Source of the DNA: an uncultured Rhodospirillales bacterium
GTDB taxonomy: Bacteria; Pseudomonadota; Alphaproteobacteria; Acetobacterales; Acetobacteraceae
Direction of reading: 5' to 3'
DNA length: 59,072 nucleotides
NCBI GenBank assembly: GCA_903924855.1
Contig: CAIYCW010000048.1
Span: forward strand, 1 to 59,072
Shown: piece by piece, positions 24,598 through 31,816 of the stretch
Numbering within the stretch: position 1 is the stretch's first letter
Layout of the letters: each line of letters begins with the position of its first letter
Notes under the pieces: model-generated
Told to the model about the DNA's origin: nothing
Seen by the model: the letters and a program-made list of their open reading frames with translations, nothing else
Database searches by the model: none
Translations under genes and position numbers: made by a program

Positions 24598-25460
24598 GGC
24601 GCCACCGGCGTGGTGTAGCGCGCGGGCGTGGCCTGCCGCATGCGCGCCATGCCCAGGGCCGAGCCGCCGAACTGCGCCGGCACCGGGCTGGGCGCGGGTG
24701 CCACATATTGTGTTAGCGCGGGCGTCGCCATCGGCGCGGGCGGCACCGGGCGGGGCGCAGGCGGCTTCACCACAGGCGGCCTGGTCTCGGCCACCACCAC
24801 CGGGCGTGCCGGCGTGGCGACAGGCAGGGGTGCTGCCACCTGCACCGGGGCGGGCCGCGCCGCCGGCTTGTCAGCGGACTTCTCGATCGGTTTCTCGATC
24901 GGTTTCTCGATCGGCTTCTCGATTGGCTTCTCGGGCAGCTTCTCCGCCACCTTGTCAGCAGAAGGTGCCGCGCGCTCCACCGGCGCATTGGCCGCCATGG
25001 TCCTCTCGGCCGGCTTGCGCTCGGGCGCTGCGTTCTTCAACGCCAGCAGGGCTGCGATCTGATCGCTGATCGATGCGCCAGGGGCCGTGGGCGCAGGCGC
25101 TGCCTCCGCCATCACCGGCTCTGGCGCGGCGGGCAGCGGCTTCACCACAGGCTCCGGCAGCTTCGGCAGCGGCGCCACCGCCGGCAGCCGCTTCTCCAGA
25201 TCGGCGAGCCCGGCATATTGCTTGGGATCGGTCGGCTGCAGATGCAGCACCTGGTCGGACAGCTCGCGCAGCCGGTCCGGATCCGACAGATGGTCGTATT
25301 CCGCGTGCAGCAGGGCGGCATGGGCGCGGGTCTCGGCGGCCTCGTGCACCAAGCGGCCGACCTCACGCTCCTCCAGCTGGGCGCGGTGCTTGCTGCTGTA
25401 GAGATACAGGCCCGAGCCCGCCGCCAGCATCAGACAGAGCAGGGTGAAGGGCCGGATCAT
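24594..25460 (-). CDS. ftsL: cell division protein FtsL with a long Pro/Ala-rich C-terminal extension
   Basis: A 288-residue protein in the ftsL position between rsmH and ftsI, overlapping both by ATGA. Residues 1-22 are one membrane segment, then [18 protein letters not shown] and [19 protein letters not shown] (to about 80) match the short coiled coil of alphaproteobacterial FtsL, a bitopic partner of FtsQ and FtsB. Typical FtsL is about 100-140 residues; here about 200 extra follow, rich in Pro, Ala and Val, with tandem PIEK repeats near 179-194 and a degraded unit on each side. The extension would lie in the periplasm. Its function is unknown. Confidence 0.88.
   Translation of the reverse strand: MIRPFTLLCLMLAAGSGLYLYSSKHRAQLEEREVGRLVHEAAETRAHAALLHAEYDHLSDPDRLRELSDQVLHLQPTDPKQYAGLADLEKRLPAVAPLPKLPEPVVKPLPAAPEPVMAEAAPAPTAPGASISDQIAALLALKNAAPERKPAERTMAANAPVERAAPSADKVAEKLPEKPIEKPIEKPIEKPIEKSADKPAARPAPVQVAAPLPVATPARPVVVAETRPPVVKPPAPRPVPPAPMATPALTQYVAPAPSPVPAQFGGSALGMARMRQATPARYTTPVAP
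24879..24926 (-). repeat. four 12-bp tandem repeats encoding PIEK in ftsL
   Basis: Four consecutive 12-bp units (plus-strand form TTCTCGATCGG with one variable base) encode four PIEK tetrapeptides in the FtsL tail. Units differ only at a few bases. Imperfect flanking units encode LPEK and SADK. Such a short in-frame repeat can expand or contract by slippage without breaking the gene. Confidence 0.9.
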
Positions 25461-26392
25461 GCCGCCTCCAGCCGCTGCATCGCCCGCAGCCGTGCCGAGC
25501 GGGAACGCGGATTGGCGGCCTCCTCGCTGCGGCCAGGCTTCACCGCGCGCGCCGTGAGCAGGCGGAATTCCGCTGTCTCGCGCAGCAGCAGGCCGCGCGG
25601 GTCGTGGCGCGAAGGGGAGGGGGTGCGGCCTGTCGCCTCCGTCATGAAGCGCTTCACCAGCCGGTCCTCCAGCGAATGGAACGCCACCACCACCAGCCGC
25701 CCACCCGGCGCCAGCAACTGTGTGGCCTGCGCCAGCGCGCGTTCGATCTGGCCCAGCTCGTCATTCACCCGGATGCGCAGCGCCTGGAAGCTGCGCGTGG
25801 CGGGGTCGTGGCCGGATTTGTCCTTCGGCACCACGGCGCGGATCACATCGGCCAGCTGCTGCGTGGTGGTGATGGGCGCCTGCGCCCGCGCCCGCACGAT
25901 GGCGCCGGCAATCCGGCGCGACAGCCGCTCCTCGCCCAGCTGATACAACGTGTCCGCCAGCTCTGCCTCGGGCAGGGAGGCCACCAGATCGGCGGCACTT
26001 GGCCCATCCCGTCCCATGCGCATGTCCAGCGGCCCGTCATGGCGGAAGCTGAAACCGCGGGCCGGATCGTCGATCTGATAGGAGGACACGCCGAGATCGA
26101 GCACCACGCCATCGAGCTGCGCCACGCCGCGTGCCTGCAGCAGGGTCAGCATGTCGCCAAAGCCGCCCTGGATCAGATGCAGCCGGCCCGGATAGGCGGC
26201 GGCCAGCGTGGCGCCACGGGCGATGGCATCCGGATCGCGGTCGATCGCCCACAGCGTGGCGCCGCGTGCCAGGATGGCCGCCGCATAGCCGCCGCCACCG
26301 AACGTGCCGTCCAGATGCGTCTCGCCCTGGCTGGGGGCCAGATGGGTCAGCACCTCCTCCAGCAGCACGGGGATGTGGGAAAACCCGCTCAT
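25457..26392 (-). CDS. rsmH: 16S rRNA m4C1402 methyltransferase RsmH (MraW)
   Basis: A 311-residue SAM-dependent methyltransferase that N4-methylates C1402 of 16S rRNA. The N-terminal [13 protein letters not shown] and SAM-binding [14 protein letters not shown] are diagnostic, followed by [19 protein letters not shown], the inserted helical domain, [19 protein letters not shown] and [16 protein letters not shown]. The start overlaps the mraZ stop (ATGA). Confidence 0.97.
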   Translation of the reverse strand: MSGFSHIPVLLEEVLTHLAPSQGETHLDGTFGGGGYAAAILARGATLWAIDRDPDAIARGATLAAAYPGRLHLIQGGFGDMLTLLQARGVAQLDGVVLDLGVSSYQIDDPARGFSFRHDGPLDMRMGRDGPSAADLVASLPEAELADTLYQLGEERLSRRIAGAIVRARAQAPITTTQQLADVIRAVVPKDKSGHDPATRSFQALRIRVNDELGQIERALAQATQLLAPGGRLVVVAFHSLEDRLVKRFMTEATGRTPSPSRHDPRGLLLRETAEFRLLTARAVKPGRSEEAANPRSRSARLRAMQRLEAA

Positions 26393-26847
26393 TGCAGCAT
26401 CGCCGGCAGGCGGTGGTTGATCGCATTCGCCCGCGCCTGCGCCAGTCGCGCCTCATGCGCGGAGGGTTCCCAGATCTCGAACGTGTTGCGTGTGCCGACG
26501 AAGTAGACGGCATCGGTAAGGTTTGCGTAACGGACCATCATCTCGGGAAGCACCAGACGGCCTTCCTTGTCGGGCACGATGGGAGTCGCGTCACCAAAGA
26601 AAAGCAGGGTCAGGTCATCGCGCTCGTTGGAGAAGTCCTCCAGCGTGTCGAATTTGGCGCTCATCTTCTCGTAATCGGCAGCGGCCCATCCCTCGATGCA
26701 TTTGTATTTGTGAGAGGAGCGCAGCACCAAGGCGGGCGTCTCCCCATCGGCCGCGCGTTGGCGCAGCACGGTGCGAAAGGCCGCCGGGATGCTCACCCGG
26801 CCCTTGCCATCCAGCCTGTTCTGATGAAGCCCCATGAATAGGCTCAT
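26389..26847 (-). CDS. mraZ: transcriptional regulator MraZ
   Basis: A 152-residue double SpoVT-AbrB-like protein. In E. coli MraZ is a DNA-binding repressor of its own dcw operon. The N-terminal half has [14 protein letters not shown] and the second half [16 protein letters not shown], the two tandem DXXXR motifs of the family. It is the first gene of the cluster. Four candidate MraZ boxes lie 46-79 bases before its start. Confidence 0.96.
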   Translation of the reverse strand: MSLFMGLHQNRLDGKGRVSIPAAFRTVLRQRAADGETPALVLRSSHKYKCIEGWAAADYEKMSAKFDTLEDFSNERDDLTLLFFGDATPIVPDKEGRLVLPEMMVRYANLTDAVYFVGTRNTFEIWEPSAHEARLAQARANAINHRLPAMLQ

Positions 26848-26892
26848 TTGGCCGGTTCGGCCTTTTCTCTCTCAAGTTGCGCGGGACCCGTA

Positions 26893-26932
26893 TGGGCCAG
26901 CATGGGATACCATGGGTGATTTTGGGTCGCAA
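26893..26932 (-). promoter_or_regulatory. mraZ promoter with four MraZ-type TGGG repeats
   Basis: The plus strand carries TGGG at 26893, 26903, 26913 and 26923, each exactly 10 bp apart, matching the TGGGN-N5 array bound by E. coli MraZ. On the minus strand a candidate promoter overlaps it: TTGCGA (26932-26927), a 17-bp spacer and TATCCC (26909-26904). Two CGACTCGGCA copies 21 bp apart (26949-26958 and 26970-26979) lie just upstream. The repeats are clear; the exact promoter is a guess. Confidence 0.75.
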
Positions 26933-27029
26933 TGACATTCTGCTGGGCCGACTCGGCAATATACGGGCGCGACTCGGCAGAATCCCGCCGCAGTCGGCGG
27001 TTCGCGCCGCGGCGTTCGATGCAAAAATG

Positions 27030-27076
27030 AAAGAAAGTTCTTTGCTTCTTTTTTGCAAAAAAGAAGTTCTTTCTTT
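27030..27076 (-). terminator. A/T-only hairpin after rnpB, probable terminator
   Basis: A perfect 22-bp palindrome centred on TTGCAA (27045-27066, arms CTTCTTTTTT and AAAAAAGAAG) is extended by outer arms AAAGAAAG (27030-27037) and CTTTCTTT (27069-27076). On the minus strand TTTTT follows (27027-27023). Position just past the rnpB 3' end suggests a terminator for rnpB. The nearly GC-free stem is odd in this GC-rich setting. Confidence 0.6.
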
Positions 27077-27096
27077 GTTCCGTTTTGATGTGTCGG

Positions 27097-27520
27097 AAAG
27101 CCTGCCAGACGGCCTGTAAGCCGGGTTCTGTCCACACTTGCGTGCTGGACGACCATTCCTCTGGGACGCGCATTGCTGCGCGCCTCGCGCGACCAACCCG
27201 GGCAACAGGGCGGAAATGCCCCCGCGTCACCCATCCGTTGCCGGAAAGGCCGCCGGTCGCCCCTATTCGGTCTTGCTCCCGGTGGGGTTTGCCCTGCCGC
27301 CGCTGTTACCAGAAGCGCGGTGCGCTTTTACCGCACCGTTTCACCCGTTCCGGAAGAGGAAGGCCCGAAGGCATTCCCGTTCAGGTGGTTTGTTTTCTGT
27401 GGCACTGTCCCTGGGGTCGCCCCCGCCGGCGGTTAGCCGGCACCGTATTTCCGTGGAGCCCGGACTTTCCTCCGCCGGGGTTGCCCCCGACCGCGGTCGT
27501 CCAGCCGTCTGGCAGGCGCG
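27097..27520 (-). ncRNA. rnpB: RNase P RNA, bacterial type A
   Basis: The catalytic RNA that matures tRNA 5' ends. On the minus strand the 5' and 3' ends form a perfect 14-bp P1 helix (27517-27504 with 27113-27100). Conserved blocks are GAGGAAAGTCCGGGCTCC and AGTGCCACAGAAA in the 5' half and ACAGAACCCGGCTTA near the 3' end. The length of about 420 is usual for Alphaproteobacteria. The ends are accurate to a few bases. Confidence 0.96.
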
Positions 27521-27521
27521 G

Positions 27522-27551
27522 GTGATGCGCCCGGCAGGCGGTGCGCGTCAA
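27522..27551 (-). promoter_or_regulatory. possible rnpB promoter
   Basis: On the minus strand TTGACG (27551-27546) is followed after 18 bp by the weak -10 element CATCAC (27527-27522), placing transcription start at the P1 helix. The -35 is good; the -10 is poor. Confidence 0.4.
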
Positions 27552-27574
27552 CCGCAAACCATATGGGCCGAAGC

Positions 27575-28435
27575 TCAGATCGTGGCGGGGCGGCGCAACT
27601 CCGGCTCGGTCAGCCGCTCGAAGGCAACCTCACCCGCGGCCTCGATCCGCGCCTGGCCGATCTCGGCGCGTGGGTCGGAGGCGTTGCGCCAGGTCTTGTA
27701 GTCATCTGCGGCGTCCCAGCCGATCGCTTGGGCCAGCAGATGCACCCAGTTGAACACTTTCAGCGTCCGGCCACGCTCCAGGCTCGCCATCTCGCGGTGG
27801 CAGGAATGAAAGATCGTCACCACCGCATCGGCACCGCTCTCGGTGATCGCCGCCAGCTGATCGGACTGTGTGGCCAGAATGGCACCCGGCACGCCCACCA
27901 GGGCGGAGCACATATGGCCCGGGATGCGCAGATCATGCTCCAGCACCTCAAGCCCCGGGATCATCCGCAGCAGCTCCGGCACGATGTCGTTGACCGGCAC
28001 GCGGGCGTTGAAGCCCTGATGCTTGTGCACCAGCACGCGCAGCCCGATGCGCTGCCGCAGCATCGGGGCCAGCCGGCCACGCCGCGCATGCAGCACCTCT
28101 GACAGATGCTGGGTGGTGAACTCCGGCGCTGTCACCGGCGCCATGATGTCCTGCGTGTTCATGTGGCAGCTCGGGCACCAGGTGATCACCTGGGGCGTGC
28201 CCGTGGCGTTGAACGCCTCCACGGTCCGCTCTCCCATACCGCCTGCGATCTGGGCCGAGCTCTCCTTGGCCGAGCCGCAGCAATAGGCGGGGCCGCCGGC
28301 CGGCTCCGCCGCAACACCCACCGCCTCCAGCAGCCGCGCCGAGTTGCGGATCAGCTCGCCGTGGCGGGTCATGTTGCAGCCATACCAGAACACAGCGCGG
28401 TCCTGATCGGTGGTGCGGTCTGCGCTCACAGCCAA
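27575..28435 (-). CDS. heterodisulfide reductase subunit B-like (CCG domain) protein
   Basis: A 286-residue protein with a complete N-terminal CCG cluster motif: C20, CC at 52-53 and CPSC at 87-90 (CX31CCX33CX2C). A second CCG unit is degenerate (MCSAL and SCHREM only). In HdrB, CCG motifs bind the unusual [4Fe-4S] clusters at which heterodisulfide is reduced. It overlaps the upstream HdrC-like gene by 10 bases, so the two probably form a complex. No HdrA, flavin subunit or lipoate-binding partner is nearby. The electron donor and substrate are unknown; GlcF- or SdhE-like roles are possible. Confidence 0.8.
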   Translation of the reverse strand: MAVSADRTTDQDRAVFWYGCNMTRHGELIRNSARLLEAVGVAAEPAGGPAYCCGSAKESSAQIAGGMGERTVEAFNATGTPQVITWCPSCHMNTQDIMAPVTAPEFTTQHLSEVLHARRGRLAPMLRQRIGLRVLVHKHQGFNARVPVNDIVPELLRMIPGLEVLEHDLRIPGHMCSALVGVPGAILATQSDQLAAITESGADAVVTIFHSCHREMASLERGRTLKVFNWVHLLAQAIGWDAADDYKTWRNASDPRAEIGQARIEAAGEVAFERLTEPELRRPATI

Positions 28436-28890
28436 TCCTCCTGCTCGGAGGATGACAATGTCAGCCGGGCGAACGCCTTCACCCGCGGGGAGAACTGGCT
28501 GTCCTCCTGCACCGTGATCTGCGGCCGATCCCCCAACGCGCCCATCGCGCGCATCTTCGCCACCCGCATCATGAAGGCCGGATCAAGACCCTCCACCGGG
28601 CAGACACCATGGCATTGGGCGCTGCGGCTGCATGCGGCCACCCAGGACAGCGAGGCCGTATTGGCCACCTCCCCGCGCAACAGCGCGCGCACGCCGGACA
28701 GAACCGTCCTCGCGTCCACATCCTGGGCGGCGGGAGCAAGTCTCCGCATCGGGCAAGCGCGCAGACAATTGCCGCATTCGGTGCACAAGCCTGCCATGCG
28801 CAAGGCTTCCCCGCGCAGAAAGGCCGCAGTGGCCTGGCCGGGGCGGTTTCTGCCCGTGCGGTGGGATGCAGTCTGCTGTGGGTCGGACAT
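28426..28890 (-). CDS. heterodisulfide reductase subunit C-like ferredoxin
   Basis: About 154 residues from ATG 28890, chosen because the longer frame upstream runs back into the transglycosylase gene. Two cysteine motifs, CTECGNCLRACP and CSRSAQCHGVCP, fit two [4Fe-4S] clusters as in HdrC, an electron-transfer subunit for HdrB. It is coupled to the HdrB-like gene by a 10-base overlap. Confidence 0.8.
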   Translation of the reverse strand: MSDPQQTASHRTGRNRPGQATAAFLRGEALRMAGLCTECGNCLRACPMRRLAPAAQDVDARTVLSGVRALLRGEVANTASLSWVAACSRSAQCHGVCPVEGLDPAFMMRVAKMRAMGALGDRPQITVQEDSQFSPRVKAFARLTLSSSEQEDWL

Positions 28891-28969
28891 CGCGGCCTCG
28901 CTGTGCTTGGCGATGCTACCCACACGGCTCCAACCGGCGAAAGCGCTTTTGCAGCCCGGGGCCAGACGC

Positions 28970-29761
28970 TCAGCGCCCGGCCACCCGCACCGGCGCTGCG
29001 CGATAGGCATCCAGCCCGCGCCCCAGGGCAGGGCCGGGCAGGATTCGCGCGGCCTGGGCGTGATTGCCCAGCATGATCGCCCCGGCTTGCCCCGGCTCCC
29101 CCGCGATCGGTGCGGAGTGGTCCGCCAAGGTGGAACCCGCTCCACCGTCGCGCAGATCCGCCTGGGTTTCCGCTCCCAGCACCGCCAGCACCTGGCGCGC
29201 ATAGGCCTCGCCCAGGGCAGGGGTTGCCGAATGATAATCCGCGATCGCCTTCGGCCAGGCGTGGGACTGCGCGTAAAGCTCGCTCAGGAAGCGGGCCGCA
29301 TAACGCGCGTTGATCACCGGATCAAAGGCCTGGTCGAGTGAGGCGAAGGCGGTTGGGTGGTGCAGCAGGTTCACCTGCATGCACCCCACATCGATCGAGC
29401 GTGCGCCCTGCGCCTGAAACTGGCGCACCGCGGTGATCACCTCCGCCTTGGTGTCGTAGACATGGTCCGCCCCTTCCACATTGATGCTCCAGGGCCAGGG
29501 CTGCACGCTGCCATCCGCGGCCGGCCTTCCGCTTTCCACCCGCGCGATGGCGGACATGATATGCGGCGGAATGCCGGCTTCGCGCCCCGCCGCAATCACC
29601 GCCCGCCGGCATTGCCGCCCGGCATCCGCAGGCACGGACGACGCAACGACGGAAGGTGCGAACCGGTGCACGGGCAGACCCTGCGGCCACGGAGCAGCCG
29701 AAGCCACCACCGATACCGCCAGAAAAACCGCAGAAAACAGGGAAAGGAGCCATATCCGCAT
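28970..29761 (-). CDS. lytic transglycosylase (SLT domain)
   Basis: A 263-residue secreted muramidase-like protein. A Sec signal peptide (MRIWLLSLFSAVFLAVSVVASA) is followed by a single SLT domain with catalytic E76 in AIARVESG, then GCMQVNLLHHP (the GxMQ motif) and YHSATPALGEAYARQVL. Such enzymes cleave the MurNAc-GlcNAc bond, forming 1,6-anhydro ends in the periplasm. The C-terminal 50 residues are low-complexity. No flagellar or secretion genes are nearby to suggest a specialised role. Confidence 0.88.
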   Translation of the reverse strand: MRIWLLSLFSAVFLAVSVVASAAPWPQGLPVHRFAPSVVASSVPADAGRQCRRAVIAAGREAGIPPHIMSAIARVESGRPAADGSVQPWPWSINVEGADHVYDTKAEVITAVRQFQAQGARSIDVGCMQVNLLHHPTAFASLDQAFDPVINARYAARFLSELYAQSHAWPKAIADYHSATPALGEAYARQVLAVLGAETQADLRDGGAGSTLADHSAPIAGEPGQAGAIMLGNHAQAARILPGPALGRGLDAYRAAPVRVAGR

Positions 29762-29849
29762 GGCGGGCAGAGTGCCGCTTGGTCCTTAAGAGAACGTTAT
29801 CAATCGGCCAAAGCCGCGATTTTTCTCATGCTGCATTGCAAAAAACCTC

Positions 29850-29878
29850 TTGCAGATCGAGGTCGGCAAACCTAATTT
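29850..29878 (+). promoter_or_regulatory. promoter of the candidate small RNA
   Basis: TTGCAG (29850-29855), a 17-bp spacer and TAATTT (29873-29878) predict a start near 29885. The -35 hexamer is identical to that of the tRNA-Val promoter at 30928. Confidence 0.65.
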
Positions 29879-29884
29879 GTGCAT

Positions 29885-29971
29885 CGCAGCAAGGCGACCA
29901 CGGTCGCAGCTGCTTTCTTGGACGTTTCCTCCCTAAACTTGGCGGTGTCTTCGGACACCGCCACTTTTTTT
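29885..29971 (+). ncRNA. candidate trans-acting small RNA, about 87 nt
   Basis: Between two minus-strand genes lies a complete small transcription unit on the plus strand: a promoter, a 5' hairpin (GCAGC 29886-29890 with GCTGC 29909-29913, inner GCGAC/GTCGC), an unpaired CU-rich stretch containing TTTCCTCCC (29925-29933), which is complementary to Shine-Dalgarno sequences, and a strong terminator (GGCGGTGTC-TTCG-GACACCGCC, 29941-29962, then T7). No ORF is present. The layout matches alphaproteobacterial trans-acting sRNAs, but I cannot assign a known family. Confidence 0.7.
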
Positions 29972-30007
29972 GTCCAAATCAGGGAGGGCGTCAGCGGGAC
30001 ACGCCAG

Positions 30008-30865
30008 TCAACAGGGGCGTGTCACCGCTGCAATCACCGCGGTCATTGCCGTCTGAATGCGCTCAAACCCACCATTTCGGCTGAACCGGGCCTCATCCAT
30101 ATATAGCGGCCGGGCGATCTCGATCTGCACCGCACTCACCCCATCACGCGGATGGCCGTAATGGCGGGTGATATAGCCGCCGGCATAGGGATCGTTGCGC
30201 CGCACCCGCAACCCGGCAGCAATCAAGGTCTGTTCAATGATATCAACCACCTGCGGCGTGCAGCTGGTACCATGCAGATCGCCCAGCACAATGTCGCACG
30301 CAGCCTGTCGGCCCAGGCTGTTGCCGGGCATCGAATGGCAGTCCACCAGCAGGCACCTTCCGAACTGGCGGCGGGTGGCGGCGATCTCGGTCTCCAGCAC
30401 CGAGTGAAATCCCTGCCAGCAGCGCTCGATCCGCAGCCTGGCCTCATCAAAATCCAGCTTGTGGCGATAGATCGACTCGCCGGACGCCACCACCCGCGCA
30501 ATCGTGCCCAGACCTGCCGCCACGCGTGCGCTGGTCTTGTTCACCCAGTCCGGCAATGGTTGCGCGAACATGGTGGGATCCAGCTCCCATTTCTCCCGGT
30601 TGGGATCGCAGAACGCCCGCGCATATCGGGCCACCACCAGCGGCGCGCCATGGGCGGGGGCCTGCGCGAACAGCTCATCGACAAAACTGTCCTCGCTGCG
30701 CCGCAGCCCGGGCAGTGCCAGGCGGGAGGCGGCGATGAAATCAGCCGGATAGTGCTGGCCCGAATGCGCGCTGGTGAACACCACGGGCCGGCGCGGCGCC
30801 AGAGCCTGCCGCACCTGCACCACATCGTCCAGGATGTCCCGCGCAGCGTCCGTGGTCTGCGTCAC
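30008..30865 (-). CDS. N-formylglutamate amidohydrolase family protein
   Basis: About 285 residues from GTG 30865. A longer frame to 30946 would overlap the tRNA-Val promoter and is less likely. Family features are PVVFTSAHSGQHYP at the N-terminus, VDCHSMPG in the middle and YAGGYITRHYG near the C-terminus, with HSG, DCHS and H residues likely binding metal. The family includes HutG-type N-formylglutamate deformylases of histidine degradation, but no hut genes are nearby, so the true substrate is uncertain. Confidence 0.82.
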   Translation of the reverse strand: MTQTTDAARDILDDVVQVRQALAPRRPVVFTSAHSGQHYPADFIAASRLALPGLRRSEDSFVDELFAQAPAHGAPLVVARYARAFCDPNREKWELDPTMFAQPLPDWVNKTSARVAAGLGTIARVVASGESIYRHKLDFDEARLRIERCWQGFHSVLETEIAATRRQFGRCLLVDCHSMPGNSLGRQAACDIVLGDLHGTSCTPQVVDIIEQTLIAAGLRVRRNDPYAGGYITRHYGHPRDGVSAVQIEIARPLYMDEARFSRNGGFERIQTAMTAVIAAVTRPC

Positions 30866-30927
30866 CGTGCGAAAGCCCGGTTCGCGCCAAATGCAACGGG
30901 GCCATGTGACAGAATGCCTGCAAAGGC

Positions 30928-30956
30928 TTGCAGCCACCTGCCGCACACGATAGAAG
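30928..30956 (+). promoter_or_regulatory. promoter of tRNA-Val(GAC)
   Basis: TTGCAG (30928-30933), a 17-bp spacer and TAGAAG (30951-30956) lie about 42 bases before the tRNA 5' end. Confidence 0.55.
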
Positions 30957-30998
30957 CGCCGCCTGCGTTGCCTTCCGGGCTACGCAACCACGGCCGGC

Positions 30999-31073
30999 GG
31001 GCGATTAGCTCAGCGGGAGAGCGTCCCCCTGACACGGGGAAGGTCACAGGTTCAATCCCTGTATCGCCCACCA
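30999..31073 (+). tRNA. tRNA-Val (anticodon GAC)
   Basis: The acceptor stem pairs GGGCGAT (30999-31005) with ATCGCCC (31063-31069), and CCA is encoded at 31071-31073. The anticodon stem TCCCC/GGGGA has loop CTGACAC with anticodon GAC at 31031-31033, reading GUC and GUU. The D- and T-arms are canonical. Confidence 0.96.
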
Positions 31074-31102
31074 TCCCGCCGCCGTGCACAGCGTGGCCCA
31101 TC

Positions 31103-31780
31103 TCAGCCACGCCCCCCGAGATATGGGTTGCCCGCCCGCTCCGCGCCGAAGCTGGAGCCGTTGCCATGGCCGCAGATGAAGGCGATGTCATCGCCGAGCG
31201 GCAGCAGCTTGGTCTCGATGGACGAGATCAGCGCATCATGGTCGCCATAGCCGAAATCGGTCCGCCCGACGCTGCCCTGGAACAGCACATCGCCCACCAG
31301 CGCGAAACGCGCCGCCTTTTCCACGAACACCAGATGCCCCGGCGTGTGGCCCGGGCAGTGCAGCACGTCGAAGCTGAGCCCGCCCAGGCGCACCACCTCA
31401 CCCTCGGCCAGATACTGGTCCGGCTTGCAGTTGCGCAGCCCGGTCATCCCATAGCCGCCGGCCTGCTGCTCGATCTGATCCATCAGGAACTGATCGCGCG
31501 CATCCGGCCCCACGATCGGCGTCGGCGCCAGGCCGCGCGCGGCGCGGGCCTCGTTGATGATCCCCTTCAGCGCCATCGCCCCGCCGGCATGGTCGAGATG
31601 GCCGTGGGTGAGCAAAATCCGCTCCGGCAACAGGTCGAACCGGTTCAGCGCCTCGGCTATCCGCCCCGGCTCACCGCCCGGATCGACCACCATGCTGGCC
31701 CTGGTCTCGGAGTCCCACACGATGGTGCAGTTCTGGTTGAACAGGGTGACGGGCACGATGGCGGTCTGCAGCTTGGGCAT
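31103..31780 (-). CDS. glyoxalase II-like metallo-beta-lactamase hydrolase
   Basis: A 225-residue metallo-beta-lactamase-fold hydrolase. Metal ligands are seen in THGHLDHAGG (HXHXDH), CPGHTPGH, VGDVLFQGSVGRTDF and the final CGHGNGSSFG. The pattern is that of small single-domain GloC/YcbL-type glyoxalase II proteins, which hydrolyse S-lactoylglutathione and related thioesters. It lies 36 bases downstream of the cysteine synthase gene and may be co-transcribed, a plausible thiol-metabolism pairing. Confidence 0.85.
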   Translation of the reverse strand: MPKLQTAIVPVTLFNQNCTIVWDSETRASMVVDPGGEPGRIAEALNRFDLLPERILLTHGHLDHAGGAMALKGIINEARAARGLAPTPIVGPDARDQFLMDQIEQQAGGYGMTGLRNCKPDQYLAEGEVVRLGGLSFDVLHCPGHTPGHLVFVEKAARFALVGDVLFQGSVGRTDFGYGDHDALISSIETKLLPLGDDIAFICGHGNGSSFGAERAGNPYLGGRG

Positions 31781-31816
31781 CGGAAACCTTTCGGCTGAAT
31801 CTCAAGGACAGGCCAC

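Noticed and set aside
22627-24618. A 663-codon plus-strand frame opposite ftsI
   Set aside because: It mirrors ftsI exactly and has no recognisable motif or ribosome site.
24879-24926. Possible CRISPR-like repeat
   Set aside because: The 12-bp units have no spacers and encode in-frame PIEK tetrapeptides of FtsL.
30866-30946. Longer start for the N-formylglutamate amidohydrolase gene
   Set aside because: The extra 27 residues are unlike the family and overlap the promoter of tRNA-Val(GAC).
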